Shown here one piece after another: positions 8,277 to 16,577 of a stretch of 24,998 nt of DNA. The stretch covers positions 1 through 24,998 of the forward strand of contig JAMYHX010000567.1 of the NCBI GenBank assembly GCA_025529335.1. The letters are read 5' to 3'. The notes under the pieces are model-generated. The model had not been told where the DNA came from. It saw only the letters and a program-made list of their open reading frames with translations, and searched no databases. Every line of letters starts with the position of its first letter. Within the stretch, counting starts at the first letter, position 1. This stretch comes from Rhizopus sp. PT2906. Its lineage: Eukaryota > Mucoromycota > Mucoromycetes > Mucorales > Rhizopodaceae. The translations under genes and the position numbers were made by a program.

Positions 8277-8927
8277 TTACATAACAACTTCTTCTATCAA
8301 CGAAAGTTTTCTTTTGGAATTTGTGGCTTTACTGTTAGCCATACTTGGTTTTTCTTTACTATGAAAGCAAAAAGATGAATAGTTCATCATTTCGTCCATT
8401 CCGCTATACCCTTACCTAATGGCCTCGATTTTTGAATAAAAGCAAATAGTATTAACAAAATCCCATGAACGATACAAGTTTTCAGATTCAAGAGAGGTGC
8501 GTAAGAGTTCATTTCCCAAAAAGTTAAATGAAGTATTCGTAATAGACATTGCTAACCAAGAAACAAGGCGTTCTAAAAGGGGGATAATAGTCCAATCTTC
8601 TGGAATAATTATGAACTTCTAATATATAATTCTTAATTAGGTATCAATATGTTAGATAAAAAGAAACCAGGATCAAGTTTTCATCTGTCTTACCAACTCT
8701 TTTAATTTTGACAATCCAAGGCTAATAGCTTCATCGAGAGGATGCACCAACAAGGCACTACCAAACTCGTATTTTCAAAAGGTCCTTTTCGGTAAAAATT
8801 TCCTGCAAAACCAAATCACCAAGGTCTATAATGAATGAGTGGATAGGACTAAAAAATAGATAAAAAATATGTCAATACCTCCTGCAGTTGTTACTGATCC
8901 CGGAAATGTTACTGAAAGTATTGGCAT
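8277..8927 (-). CDS. Unrecognised four-exon gene, possibly frameshifted
   Basis: Reconstructed by hand. Exon A 8927-8879 starts MPILSVTFPGSVTTAGG after a TTTAAA-ATG context. Exon B 8802-8694 reads NFYRKGPFEN, then GSALLVHPLDEAISLGLSKL. Exon C 8618-8416 reads FIIIPEDWTIIPLLERLVSW and ends SKIEAI. Exon D 8358-8277 reads SKEKPSMANSKATNSKRKL and ends EEVVM-stop. The introns are 76, 75 and 57 nt, all GT-AG with pyrimidine-rich or AT-rich acceptors. Frames agree at every junction except inside exon B, where one base appears to be missing between PFEN and the EFGSALL stretch. About 145 aa. I do not recognise the family. The coherence of the spliced reading argues for a real or recently lost gene. 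The start is uncertain because similar decayed coding DNA lies upstream. Confidence 0.5.
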
Positions 8928-9137
8928 TTTAAACCATAATTAAATATCCTCTCTTCAACTGATATAGGTGTGGCTTCTGTGGAATCTAAATTTTCGTATT
9001 TATCCTTCCTTCGCTAACTAATCTTCGTGTGAGATTACTTGATTACTACACTGTTTATAGTCATTCTACATTTAGCATTACGTACCCCTTTTAATTTAAT
9101 TTGTAACATGTCGAATTGTAAATTATTATTTTATATA

Positions 9138-9700
9138 CTAAGCCTTACATTGTATTAATGAGCTCCTTATCTTGTTTTCTCGCCAATAAAGAGGTTCAAG
9201 AGTCTCATCAACGTACAGTATTTTTCTCCTTTGTTTAGTACAGGTATAATAAGTACTTTTTAACAGATAAATATTGCATAAATACCAAAAGCGATTGCTA
9301 TCCAATTTGTGGAAGTTGAAAACAAATGTTTGTTTTAATTCATCACTGAAAGGGGCTTTCAACTCCGACTTTTTTGAAGAAGTTGAGGCATTTGTAGTTG
9401 ATCTTGTTGAAGTGGAATCTTAGGCTTCGTCAAATGTATTTGAAATTATTTGCTTGATCCTTTTAAAAGAAAAATATCTTTTGTTCTGAGAGAGAAAAAA
9501 AAACTATATTATCTTGGAATAAATAATAGTGTTTTTTCACTTATCAGTTTCAACTTTAATAAATCAGCGCATCCTTCAATTCTGTTTAACCAAGCTCCCT
9601 TGAAGCTCTCAAGTGTTTTTTCAGGAGAATAATCTTTAACAATAAAATCCTCCAAATCGGAAATGACTTCCTTAATGCTGACTATATCATTTCTTTTTTA
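9138..9700 (-). pseudogene. Unrecognised coding relic
   Basis: Two open stretches on the minus strand. The first (about 9695-9508) reads DIVSIKEVISDLEDFIVKD and later FKGAWLNRIEGCADLLKLKL. The second (about 9475-9138) reads NKRYFSFKRIKQIISNTFDE, one TAA, a Ser/Thr-rich stretch, then APFSDELKQTFVFNFHKLDS and ends in IQCKA. A strong acceptor-like tract, TTTTCTCTCTCAG, sits between them, so an intron is likely, although no donor gives a clean frame. It could be the 5' part of the gene at 8277-8927 or a separate one. Amino-acid composition is protein-like, but no motif is recognised. Confidence 0.35.
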
Positions 9701-9826
9701 GTCGCAAGAGTACAGAACATGCAACTATAATATATATAGTAACACGTGTCAAAAGTAAACATTTATTTGCCTAGCCACCCTCTTTATGCTTAGGATCTAT
9801 ATCCATGTTTATTGTTAAAGAGATGT

Positions 9827-10795
9827 TTAGGTGTTGTAGAGAGAAAAACGGGAGTAACACGTTTCAACGCCAAAGTGCGGTTTTTGAAAAAAGGGTGGCC
9901 AATAAAAAACAATGCGAATGTTGAAGACACGAAAAATGTGGTATTGTTTTCCGTTGGTAAAAAAAAATTGAATATGGGATTTGAGACATTGATTAAGGTG
10001 TCTATTTTTACTGACAGGCAAGGGGTTTTTTGTTACATAAATGTTTGTTGATGAGGGCATATTAACTTGTGCCACTAAACCTGTTGGTAAGTCGGGAATG
10101 GATATACTAAGAAAGGGAACAGTTTCGGTGATATTACATAATTCGTGGAATCCTGCGGTAGCAAAAAATTCTAACGGGCCATACCTTATCGATAATTTAA
10201 AGAACTTGTTATTGAATCTTCTTTTTCTTCTAATATACGCGTTGGCAATTGACTGATACATTATATGTGAAAAATCTGCACAATCGTCAATCGAGGGATT
10301 ATAATGGATGAATGCATTAATGCTAGTTACCATGAACCAATCATCTTGTAAAATGATAGCAGATTCTAAAAAAATAGGTGCAATTGTGTTGACAGCTTGA
10401 TGTGCTTCATCAGAAGACATGCTGTAATTTTCGGCAATAAATGGATAACTTGAAACGCCTCCAGAAAATAATTCATATGCAGATAGCACACACAGTCCAT
10501 TTAACCACAACGGTACCTGATCAGATAAGTTACTTTTAAGTGCCACTACTGCTGCGTCATTGTAGTAATGGGTTAATTTTCTTCTTTTCTTGGATTCAAG
10601 GACTTCTTGTCTGAGATGTTCGGGGGTGACAATGCCATCGATATCTGGTTCTTCTTCAGCGTGTGCGGAAGATTTGGAATAAAACTGGATCTTCCAGGTA
10701 CTAGAGGTTTCCAATTCATGATATGCTGAAAACCATGCTTTTTTCTCCTCACAAGGTATGTTAATTACTATGCATTTTTGGTGTAATGTCTCCAT
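9827..10795 (-). CDS. Unrecognised 322-aa protein
   Basis: Open frame of 322 codons, long for such AT-rich DNA. It starts METLHQKCIVINIPCEEKKAW, with an acidic segment SSAHAEEEPDIDGIVTPEH and a basic patch ESKKRRKLTHYY that could be a nuclear localisation signal. It continues with LWLNGLCVLSAYELFSGGVS and ends aromatic-rich (YWPPFFQKPHFGVETCYSRF). No signal peptide or clear membrane helix. The ATG overlaps the stop of the upstream spliced frame by one base (TAATG), which is unusual for eukaryotic genes. The true gene may therefore be a longer spliced model, or the start may lie elsewhere. The last 40 residues read less like protein and may be intron or 3' sequence. Function unknown. Confidence 0.45.
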   Translation of the reverse strand: METLHQKCIVINIPCEEKKAWFSAYHELETSSTWKIQFYSKSSAHAEEEPDIDGIVTPEHLRQEVLESKKRRKLTHYYNDAAVVALKSNLSDQVPLWLNGLCVLSAYELFSGGVSSYPFIAENYSMSSDEAHQAVNTIAPIFLESAIILQDDWFMVTSINAFIHYNPSIDDCADFSHIMYQSIANAYIRRKRRFNNKFFKLSIRYGPLEFFATAGFHELCNITETVPFLSISIPDLPTGLVAQVNMPSSTNIYVTKNPLPVSKNRHLNQCLKSHIQFFFTNGKQYHIFRVFNIRIVFYWPPFFQKPHFGVETCYSRFSLYNT

Positions 10796-11262
10796 TATAG
10801 TTGCAAAAAAGACGCTAGTATATGTCTGTCGCTTGTCAATTGTGACGGACGATAATCGACCGGCAGATGAAAATACAGTATAATCTTGTAGGGTATGATA
10901 AATGTTCCAAACGTCTGATACGAGTGATATGCCTTTTGGGTATCCATGTTCATGTAAGAAATACGGTTATCTAACAAATTTATCAGTAAATTCAAGTTGA
11001 AGTGTTTAAGTGTTTAGTAATGTTAGTATTTACCTTGGATATTATAACCAACAATGTTTACTTTTTCTTTAATAGTGAGGTGCTTGTCAACTATAACTTT
11101 CAATATGTCTTACATCACAATTGGCAATTTAAGAAATCCATCTTTCAAATCTTTGGTTTTATCGTTTTTTCTGCTTTCAATCTCCAAAGCTCCTAACTCC
11201 ATCTCTGCGACAACATATACGAAATCCATTTTTCTACCTATAGCTGTTGTATTTGGGTTTTG
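10795..11262 (-). pseudogene. Spliced fragment with GRK-D...E-type domain
   Basis: Exon 1 (about 11262-11034) reads NPNTTAIGRKMDFVYVVAEM, then ELGALEIESRKNDKT, an in-frame TAA at 11110-11112, then DILKVIVDKHLTIKEKVNI. A 63-nt intron (11033-10971, GTAAAT to TTGTTAG) is followed by DNRISYMNMDTQKAYHSYQ and YFHLPVDYRPSQL, ending LASFLQL-stop. The pattern D-x(n)-E-x-E resembles the D...ExK core of PD-(D/E)XK nuclease-like domains, but the Lys is Glu here, so this is only a hint. The intron joins the frames correctly. The single stop makes it a likely pseudogene. It lies immediately upstream of, and overlaps by one base, the 322-aa frame on the same strand. Confidence 0.4.
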
Positions 11263-11588
11263 AAAATAGTTTTAAACAAAGTAGAAAGTACGATGAGACT
11301 GTGTTGTATCTTTATTCGGAATAAAGTAAAGAGAAAAAAAGAGATGATAGCACAGTCTATAATTATATATTAAAAAGTTGAAGTATTTTTAAACTGCATT
11401 GACCACATTTGATCAAGGTGTAACAGATCTTATAGTAACATTAGGTTCAACTCGAGATATTGTATTTAAGCACTGAATAGTAGCGTGGATACTACAAGAT
11501 AATTAATCGTTGGCAGATAAGCGACAAACTCATGGTAGCGTGCAAATTGAATAGGAGTCTCACTATCCATTTGTTGAACAGGAGATTT
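11263..11588. other. Spacer, nothing recognised
   Basis: AT-rich, without a coherent frame on either strand. AATAAAG-like polyadenylation strings occur on the plus strand near 11322. Confidence 0.4.
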
Positions 11589-12704
11589 TTAACCTTCTGT
11601 CAAAAGACGAACCTCATCCTCGTCTATGAGATCATCGCCCTCCTTGTCAGAAGTGGCGAGCATAGTCTCACTGTACTCTTCTCTATAATCAGAGTCATCA
11701 CTATCCTCATCGGAATCCTGTACCTGAGTGTTTACTGTAGAAAGATCCAATGGAACAGGTTGTTTAAGTTGATGAGATTTACGATTGCGCTTTTTATGGG
11801 GATTTAAAGGACAATTTCTAGGGGAGCATTCGAAAGATCGGGTGGTCATTCTTATGACAACTGTAACAGATAATTCTAGCTTTAGATTTGGCACACATTC
11901 GAACTTGGTGTGATCCTCCTTGCGACAGTAGCGACACCAGATTGGCATATTGTTCCAAGTGGCAAGGAACACATCATCAGTCTCGCACCAGCTAATTTGA
12001 TGACTAAGCTCTTGAAATCTGTTAACATCTGGAGTATTCTCGCTTTGACGGGTATTCAAGACAGCATAACCGGAACTCATGAAAAATCTTGTTGCAGAGT
12101 CCGTAACAATGTCCAAATCTATTATGGTTCCAAAAACTGCTAAACTTCTCTGAAGTTCTTATAAAGTATCTCTCTTAGGTAAAAGAGGCACGTTACTAAG
12201 TTTGAGGTTGACAGTTTTGGCGGAACCATCGAGAGAAGGACAAGAAAAAACCTTCAGCTTGGCATCTGAAAAAACTAAGCCGTTGTTGACAGTGTCGTTA
12301 CAATCTTCTTGGCGTGTTATGTAAACCTCAAGATAACGGCGAGGTCCGTCAGTCAATGCTACACATGGGTAAACATTAAAGTGTTGTTCCTTAAGAAGGA
12401 CCATACTCTGACTATCAGTGTATTTCCCTTCCACGGCGGAAATGACGAACAAGAGAGCTCCTTTAGTTCTATAAGTTCTGTAGATTCTGGTCTGCAAGAT
12501 GCTCAAGGTGGGGAGCATCATCACTATGGGGAGGTATGATGTGATTGTGCATCAGAGACACTCTTGTTGCTGCCTTTACTGCTTGAGCATAGGACTTATT
12601 TTTCGCTTTGTTATTGGTTGGAGAGAAGCTAATCTCCCAGCAAGGGTGGTGAAGGGTGGTGAAGGGTGAGAATTGGGAAGAACCATGACTGGCACTCTAT
12701 TCAC
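11589..12704 (-). pseudogene. LINE ORF1, second subfamily, nearly intact
   Basis: Minus-strand frame from 12524 to 11589 with a single in-frame TAA (12159-12161). It reads GPRRYLEVYITRQ, then LSNVPLLPKRDTL, then the stop, then ELQRSLAVFGTI and ATRFFMSSGYAVLN. A zinc knuckle follows, CRYCRKEDHTKFEC, lacking the second knuckle of the other copies, and then an acidic C-terminus rich in Asp/Glu/Ser. Block order matches the ORF1 at 16578-17955 (YLEVN, SLQRLPWLRP, TFLSSGYAALD, CKYCHESGHIASSC), but the sequences are far apart, so this is a different subfamily. Before 12524 a shifted frame continues upstream (KNKSYAQAVKAATRV) to about 12704. The 5' end abuts F-box unit 2. No ORF2 follows downstream. 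Confidence 0.65.
12642..12670 (+). repeat. Short tandem repeat, about 2.7 x 10 bp
   Basis: Unit AAGGGTGGTG, inside the N-terminal region of the LINE ORF1 relic, giving a His/Pro/Thr-rich stretch on the minus strand. Confidence 0.6.
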
Positions 12705-13324
12705 GCAAGATCATTTGATAGTGATCTCTGTTCTAATCTCAGTATTTTTTCTTTAAACGGGTTTATCAACGTGTGAACTACTTTCGAGTACTGCCGCGCG
12801 GGGTATTCTATCGAGCTTCTCGTGAACAATACTCCTAGCGGTGAATAGAGTGCCCTAAGAGACCTAGCTGCACCTCTGCTATTCATTATGTGGTAGACTA
12901 TCCATGCGAGGCTGGTAAGCTAACCTGAACGATCATTATAGGCATAGAGTATGGTCTCGTCATAGACAGTACAGCAACGCGTTCTATACTTGGCGAGATC
13001 TACGGTAGCCCCGGTGTTATCAGCTCTTTTGGGTTTAAAGGTCTATTCGATTGCTTTTCTTTTCCTCCACGATGCTAGAACAAGCTTATGTCCTGTGAGG
13101 GATGGATCCAAGCATTGTTCAGCAGCTTTGGTGAACGAAGGTTCTAGCTTTTCTTTATGAACTATTTAAACGAAAAAAGTAAACCAAAAGCTTATGTCTT
13201 TCCTTTTTCAGACAAATATCGCAGCCACACTGCAAGATATATTGTGCGCAGCATATCCTGCGCTTTTCTTTTGAGTTGTTCCTAACTTGGCAGTTGATTG
13301 TTCTTGTGTATACTTTATCTCAAA
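12690..13324 (+). repeat. Shared upstream region of F-box unit 2
   Basis: Matches the upstream regions of copies 1 and 3. Shared blocks include TATTCACGC at the outer end (near 12697), a block near 12880-12980, the ACTATTTAAACGA string near 13163, and TATACTTTATCTCAAA immediately before the ATG. The outer end stops at the LINE ORF1 relic, earlier than in copies 1 and 3. The opposite-strand MNSRGAARSL reading frame (from 12886) begins like those of the other copies but then diverges. Confidence 0.75.
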
Positions 13325-15037
13325 ATGCCAGGCTTCAATGAGATACCTAGTGAAATTTTACAGCAGATATTTACATATGTTCAGAAGAGTGCCGAGTACA
13401 AGAAAAGTTGGATGGCACAATATCAGCTTGTTTGTAAGGGATGGAACCAAGTTGCAAAAACATGGCTGTATAGCTCAATAGATTTATACGACGATACGAT
13501 TATAGAAAAATTTTTACACTGTATGAAAAACAGCAGCGCAGGGCACCTTACTCGAACCATATACCTTTACACAAGTTTCGAAGATTATGAAGCAGCAGAG
13601 CTTTACATCAATGAACTTGTTGAAGCTTGTTCAAACGTAGAGCGCGTTAAGAGCGCCATTAGGAACTATGATTTCTGGCGTACTCTTGCCACGGCCGCAT
13701 CAAAGCACTGGCCTCATATAAAGGAACTTACTGACCCTTTTGGCTTAACTGAACACCATAATCACTTTGACTGTTACAACACACTTATTTCGCTTTTTCG
13801 CCATTCGCTCACTGACCTCTATCTACCACCAGAGCATCCTTCTACTCCAATAATGAAAGAACTCTGTCAGCAATTACCAGAGTTTAGCAACTTAACACAC
13901 TTGACTGTCAATATGGAAATCTTTTGGTCATTAATAGATTATGATGAAATAATCCAGCTTTGTCCTAACTTGACATCTTTAAACGTAAAATCAAAGACGT
14001 CTTACGAGGATGCGGGGAGCAAAATACCAACCACTCTTGAAATATTGTCTACACAGCCACATAGAAGTATCAAGACTTTACGCGTGTGTTGGGCCAGTCA
14101 TCTAGGCATTGTTGAATACATCATGCACAAGTTTCCCAACCTCCAGGATCTGGCATTGGCATCTTGCATCTATCCCAATATTGGATATCAATTGGAAGGG
14201 TATTTCGATAATATCGGCGATAGGTTTATAGAATATCTAAACTCAATGCAAACATATGAAATTGATGCAATGGGAACATTTTCTTTGCTTGAAGCGTACC
14301 TAAAGCACACACCCAACGCACATATTGGTTTTAGCAATGTGTCGACTTACTTTGTGAACTTTTACTTGAAACAGACAAGTATAAAAAAAACAGCAATGAT
14401 ACGTTTTGAAAGCGATCCGGAGTATAAAGAAAAGTTCTTACAGATGCTCAAGAGGCACCGACATAATGTCACAACGTTTACCTTGGATCTCGAACCAGAC
14501 CCTAGCGATAATACCGCATGGATTGAAGATATTCTCACTACCTGTACACAAATGAAGGATTTTCACTACTGGACATTTGAGCCTTTCCAGCCGCCATCAC
14601 AAGCTGCAATAGATGCAGATGTGCCTTTGAATTCGACACTAGATACTCTTACACTGAGAGTGCGTGAAATAGAAAGTGGGTCACTTGCTGGTTACTTGCG
14701 TCTCTTGCCGTCAGTACGTCATGTAAACGTTAAAATTATTTGCCTCTCTATGGATGAAGTTGAAAGTAGAGTGGATATGCTATTTGATTCCTTTGATACT
14801 GCACCTTCGAATGCTTGGTCTTCTCAAGGTCATTACAGTAGTTTAACAGATGTGTTTGGTAGAAAGGCGCTAATAGAAATTGATGATCGTTTGTCAGATA
14901 AAGAGATATACTTGGTAGACATACAACGTGAAAATAGAACAACTAAGAAATGGACTGAAACAGCGAACGAGAACCCTTTGATCAAAGTTTTCGTCGACAT
15001 AAATCCGAAAGATATTTATGATATGTACACTAGGTGA
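13325..15037 (+). CDS. F-box/LRR-like protein, copy 2
   Basis: Intronless 570-aa ORF, the same length as copy 1. The F-box is at residues 3-50 and matches copy 1. Leucine-rich segments follow (LPEFSNLTHLTVNM, LCPNLTSLNVK, FPNLQDLAL), and a C-terminal block (TAWIEDILTTCTQMK, LAGYLRLLPSVRHVNV, SLTDVFGRKALIEIDD) is nearly the same as in copy 1. By family knowledge it is an SCF substrate adaptor with unknown target. Residues about 195-395 differ from copy 1 by many substitutions and small indels but resemble copy 3. The last residues (INPKDIYDMYTR) differ from copy 1, so the duplicated segment ends near the stop. The ATG at 13325 is chosen because it is shared by all copies; a longer reading would need a TTG. 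Confidence 0.88.
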   Translation: MPGFNEIPSEILQQIFTYVQKSAEYKKSWMAQYQLVCKGWNQVAKTWLYSSIDLYDDTIIEKFLHCMKNSSAGHLTRTIYLYTSFEDYEAAELYINELVEACSNVERVKSAIRNYDFWRTLATAASKHWPHIKELTDPFGLTEHHNHFDCYNTLISLFRHSLTDLYLPPEHPSTPIMKELCQQLPEFSNLTHLTVNMEIFWSLIDYDEIIQLCPNLTSLNVKSKTSYEDAGSKIPTTLEILSTQPHRSIKTLRVCWASHLGIVEYIMHKFPNLQDLALASCIYPNIGYQLEGYFDNIGDRFIEYLNSMQTYEIDAMGTFSLLEAYLKHTPNAHIGFSNVSTYFVNFYLKQTSIKKTAMIRFESDPEYKEKFLQMLKRHRHNVTTFTLDLEPDPSDNTAWIEDILTTCTQMKDFHYWTFEPFQPPSQAAIDADVPLNSTLDTLTLRVREIESGSLAGYLRLLPSVRHVNVKIICLSMDEVESRVDMLFDSFDTAPSNAWSSQGHYSSLTDVFGRKALIEIDDRLSDKEIYLVDIQRENRTTKKWTETANENPLIKVFVDINPKDIYDMYTR

Positions 15038-15116
15038 AAACTTATGGACAACCTATCCTAAAATAATTTTTGGCTTTTTTTATTCTCTTCCAGTCCAAAA
15101 GGTGTACATGACAGGT

Positions 15117-16127
15117 CTATAGGAGACAGCTCCGGGTAGCGTGTATTATGCTGCTTGTGAATGAAAATGACCAGAATAAAATATGGCTGACGATGAGAGG
15201 GAATAAGTACAAAAGTTTTAAGTGTTGCTTTATAAAATAGCTAGTATTTATTAAATAACGAGTAAATTTTCCTTTGGATTTGATTACGGCAGCTATGTGA
15301 TCAGGTATCCTGTCAATATAGCTTCTACAAGTTTCTTTATCCAACTTATTCCATTCCAAGTCAACTCGTTCCCACAGTTCATCGATGTTTCTTGCCTTTC
15401 GTTCGTAAAGGCTGAGTCTAAGTTTTAGTATATGCCATATGTGCCCTATGGGATTCAGATCCGGACTGTTAAGCGGCCAATCGTTGATATACCGGACGTT
15501 GTTTTGTTCTAGCCAGGGTAATGTAGATTTAGGCTTGTGTTTAGGATTGTTATCCTGTTGAAGGTAAACGTTGCGCTTGTCCATATGGTAATACTTCAAT
15601 GTTTCCATGTATGTTGTCCCAAGAACATGTTGGTAAACCAGCGAGTCCATATTGCCATCGTACATCTGACACGCATATCCTGGTCCTTTGCTTGTTATGC
15701 ATCCCCACATGATCAATTTACTGCCGCCATGCTTCACTGAAAGCTCTATGTGATGAGGACGAAGAACATCCCCAGGCTGGACCCAATAATATTTACACCC
15801 ATCAGATCCCCAGATACTGATCTTTGCTTCATCAGAAAACATTACTTGATGCCATTGCTCGATGGGCCAATTCTGATACTTCTTTGCCCATGCTAGCCTC
15901 TGCTTGCGGTGATTGTTGATCAAAAGAGGCTGCTATTTTTTACGTCTAGCATGGAATTCCATTGATTTAAGGACATTTGTTGCTGAACGGTAAGTCATGG
16001 AATAGCCAAATTCCATGAGTGTCCGGTGCACCTCCTTGGCTGCCTTTAGATTCCCTCTAACCAGTAATACCTTCATGTACAGTGGGTCAAAAAACCATTC
16101 CGGTGTTTTTCAAAAAATTGCTTGTAT
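15117..16127 (-). pseudogene. Tc1/mariner transposase, copy 1, catalytically dead
   Basis: DDE transposase of the Tc1 group, minus strand. The upstream part reads FFDPLYMKVLLVRGNLKAA and KEVHRTLMEFGYSMTYRSAT, then a TAG at 15933-15935. The catalytic core follows: VMFSDEAKISIWGSDG (first Asp), VYLQQDNNPKHKPK (second Asp) and NSPDLNPIGHIWHIL. In the last motif the family has Glu after NPI; here it is Gly (GGG codon, 15444-15446), so the third catalytic residue is lost. A TGA lies at 16110-16112, and the N-terminal helix-turn-helix part is missing. The usual C-terminal end (xTKY-stop) reads TRY followed by a run-on of about 40 residues, as if the stop had mutated. Nonfunctional relic. Confidence 0.85.
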
Positions 16128-16303
16128 CACTGTAAAGAAAGAAACATAAATAACTTACATGTCCTTTCGTGATATATTATTTTTTAACCTTTTCTGTATA
16201 TCTTGGTGAAATCAGTACTTTGAATTGACAATTAGATCTAATTGCACAGCATGGAAAAAATGAATAGTCCACTGGGACAGTTTTTCAACTGTTACAAATT
16301 TTA
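16128..16303. other. Spacer with a possible Tc1 terminal repeat
   Basis: Non-coding. The string at about 16268-16292 (AGTCCACTGGGACAGTTTTT) lies just past the stop codon of the Tc1 fragment at 16304 and has the look of a Tc1/mariner terminal repeat. I found no matching inverted copy near 18363-18530, so this is tentative. Confidence 0.3.
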
Positions 16304-16577
16304 TTAATATTTGGTGTTTCCACCTTTCGCATCTATCACAGTTTTCACTCTTGCAGGCATACTGTCTATATATTTACAGCATATATCAGCGTCGAATGTA
16401 TTCCATCTATTTTGTACTCTTTCCCACAGTTCATGAACACCTCTAGGTCTCTGTTCATACAGTGCTAATTTCAACTTCAAATATCTCCAGATGTGCTCAA
16501 TAAGGTCGAGATCTGGAGATTGTGCTGGCCAGGGAAGAACTGTATACTTTTTTTGTTCAGATACTTTTTGGTTGCTT
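16304..16577 (-). pseudogene. Tc1/mariner transposase, copy 2, C-terminal fragment
   Basis: Reads NQKVSEQKKYTVLPWPAQS, then PDLDLIEHIWRYLKLKLALY with the catalytic Glu kept, then ELWERVQNRWNTFDADIC and a typical Tc1-group ending GGNTKY-stop. The upstream end joins directly to the truncated tail of the LINE ORF1 near 16578. The N-terminal helix-turn-helix fragment at 17967-18362 is on the same strand beyond the LINE, so the two are probably parts of one element split by the LINE, with the middle (first and second Asp) missing. Confidence 0.75.

Noticed and set aside
8154..8378. 74-aa plus-strand ORF
   Set aside because: Hydrophobic AT-rich reading with no motif; it overlaps the minus-strand exon D and intron of a better-supported gene model.
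13200..13215. Conserved CTTTCCTTTTTCAG as acceptor of a 5'-UTR intron in the F-box genes
   Set aside because: No donor is conserved in all three upstream regions, so it is kept only as a shared sequence block.
16078..16105. CAGTGGGTCAAAA string as a Tc1 terminal repeat
   Set aside because: On the minus strand it reads in frame as transposase (FFDPLYMKV), so it is coding here rather than an element end.
16131..16160. Apparent GTAAGT...TTTACAG intron of about 29 nt upstream of the Tc1 relic
   Set aside because: Good splice consensus but far too short for a spliceosomal intron, and the frame beyond it does not continue the transposase.
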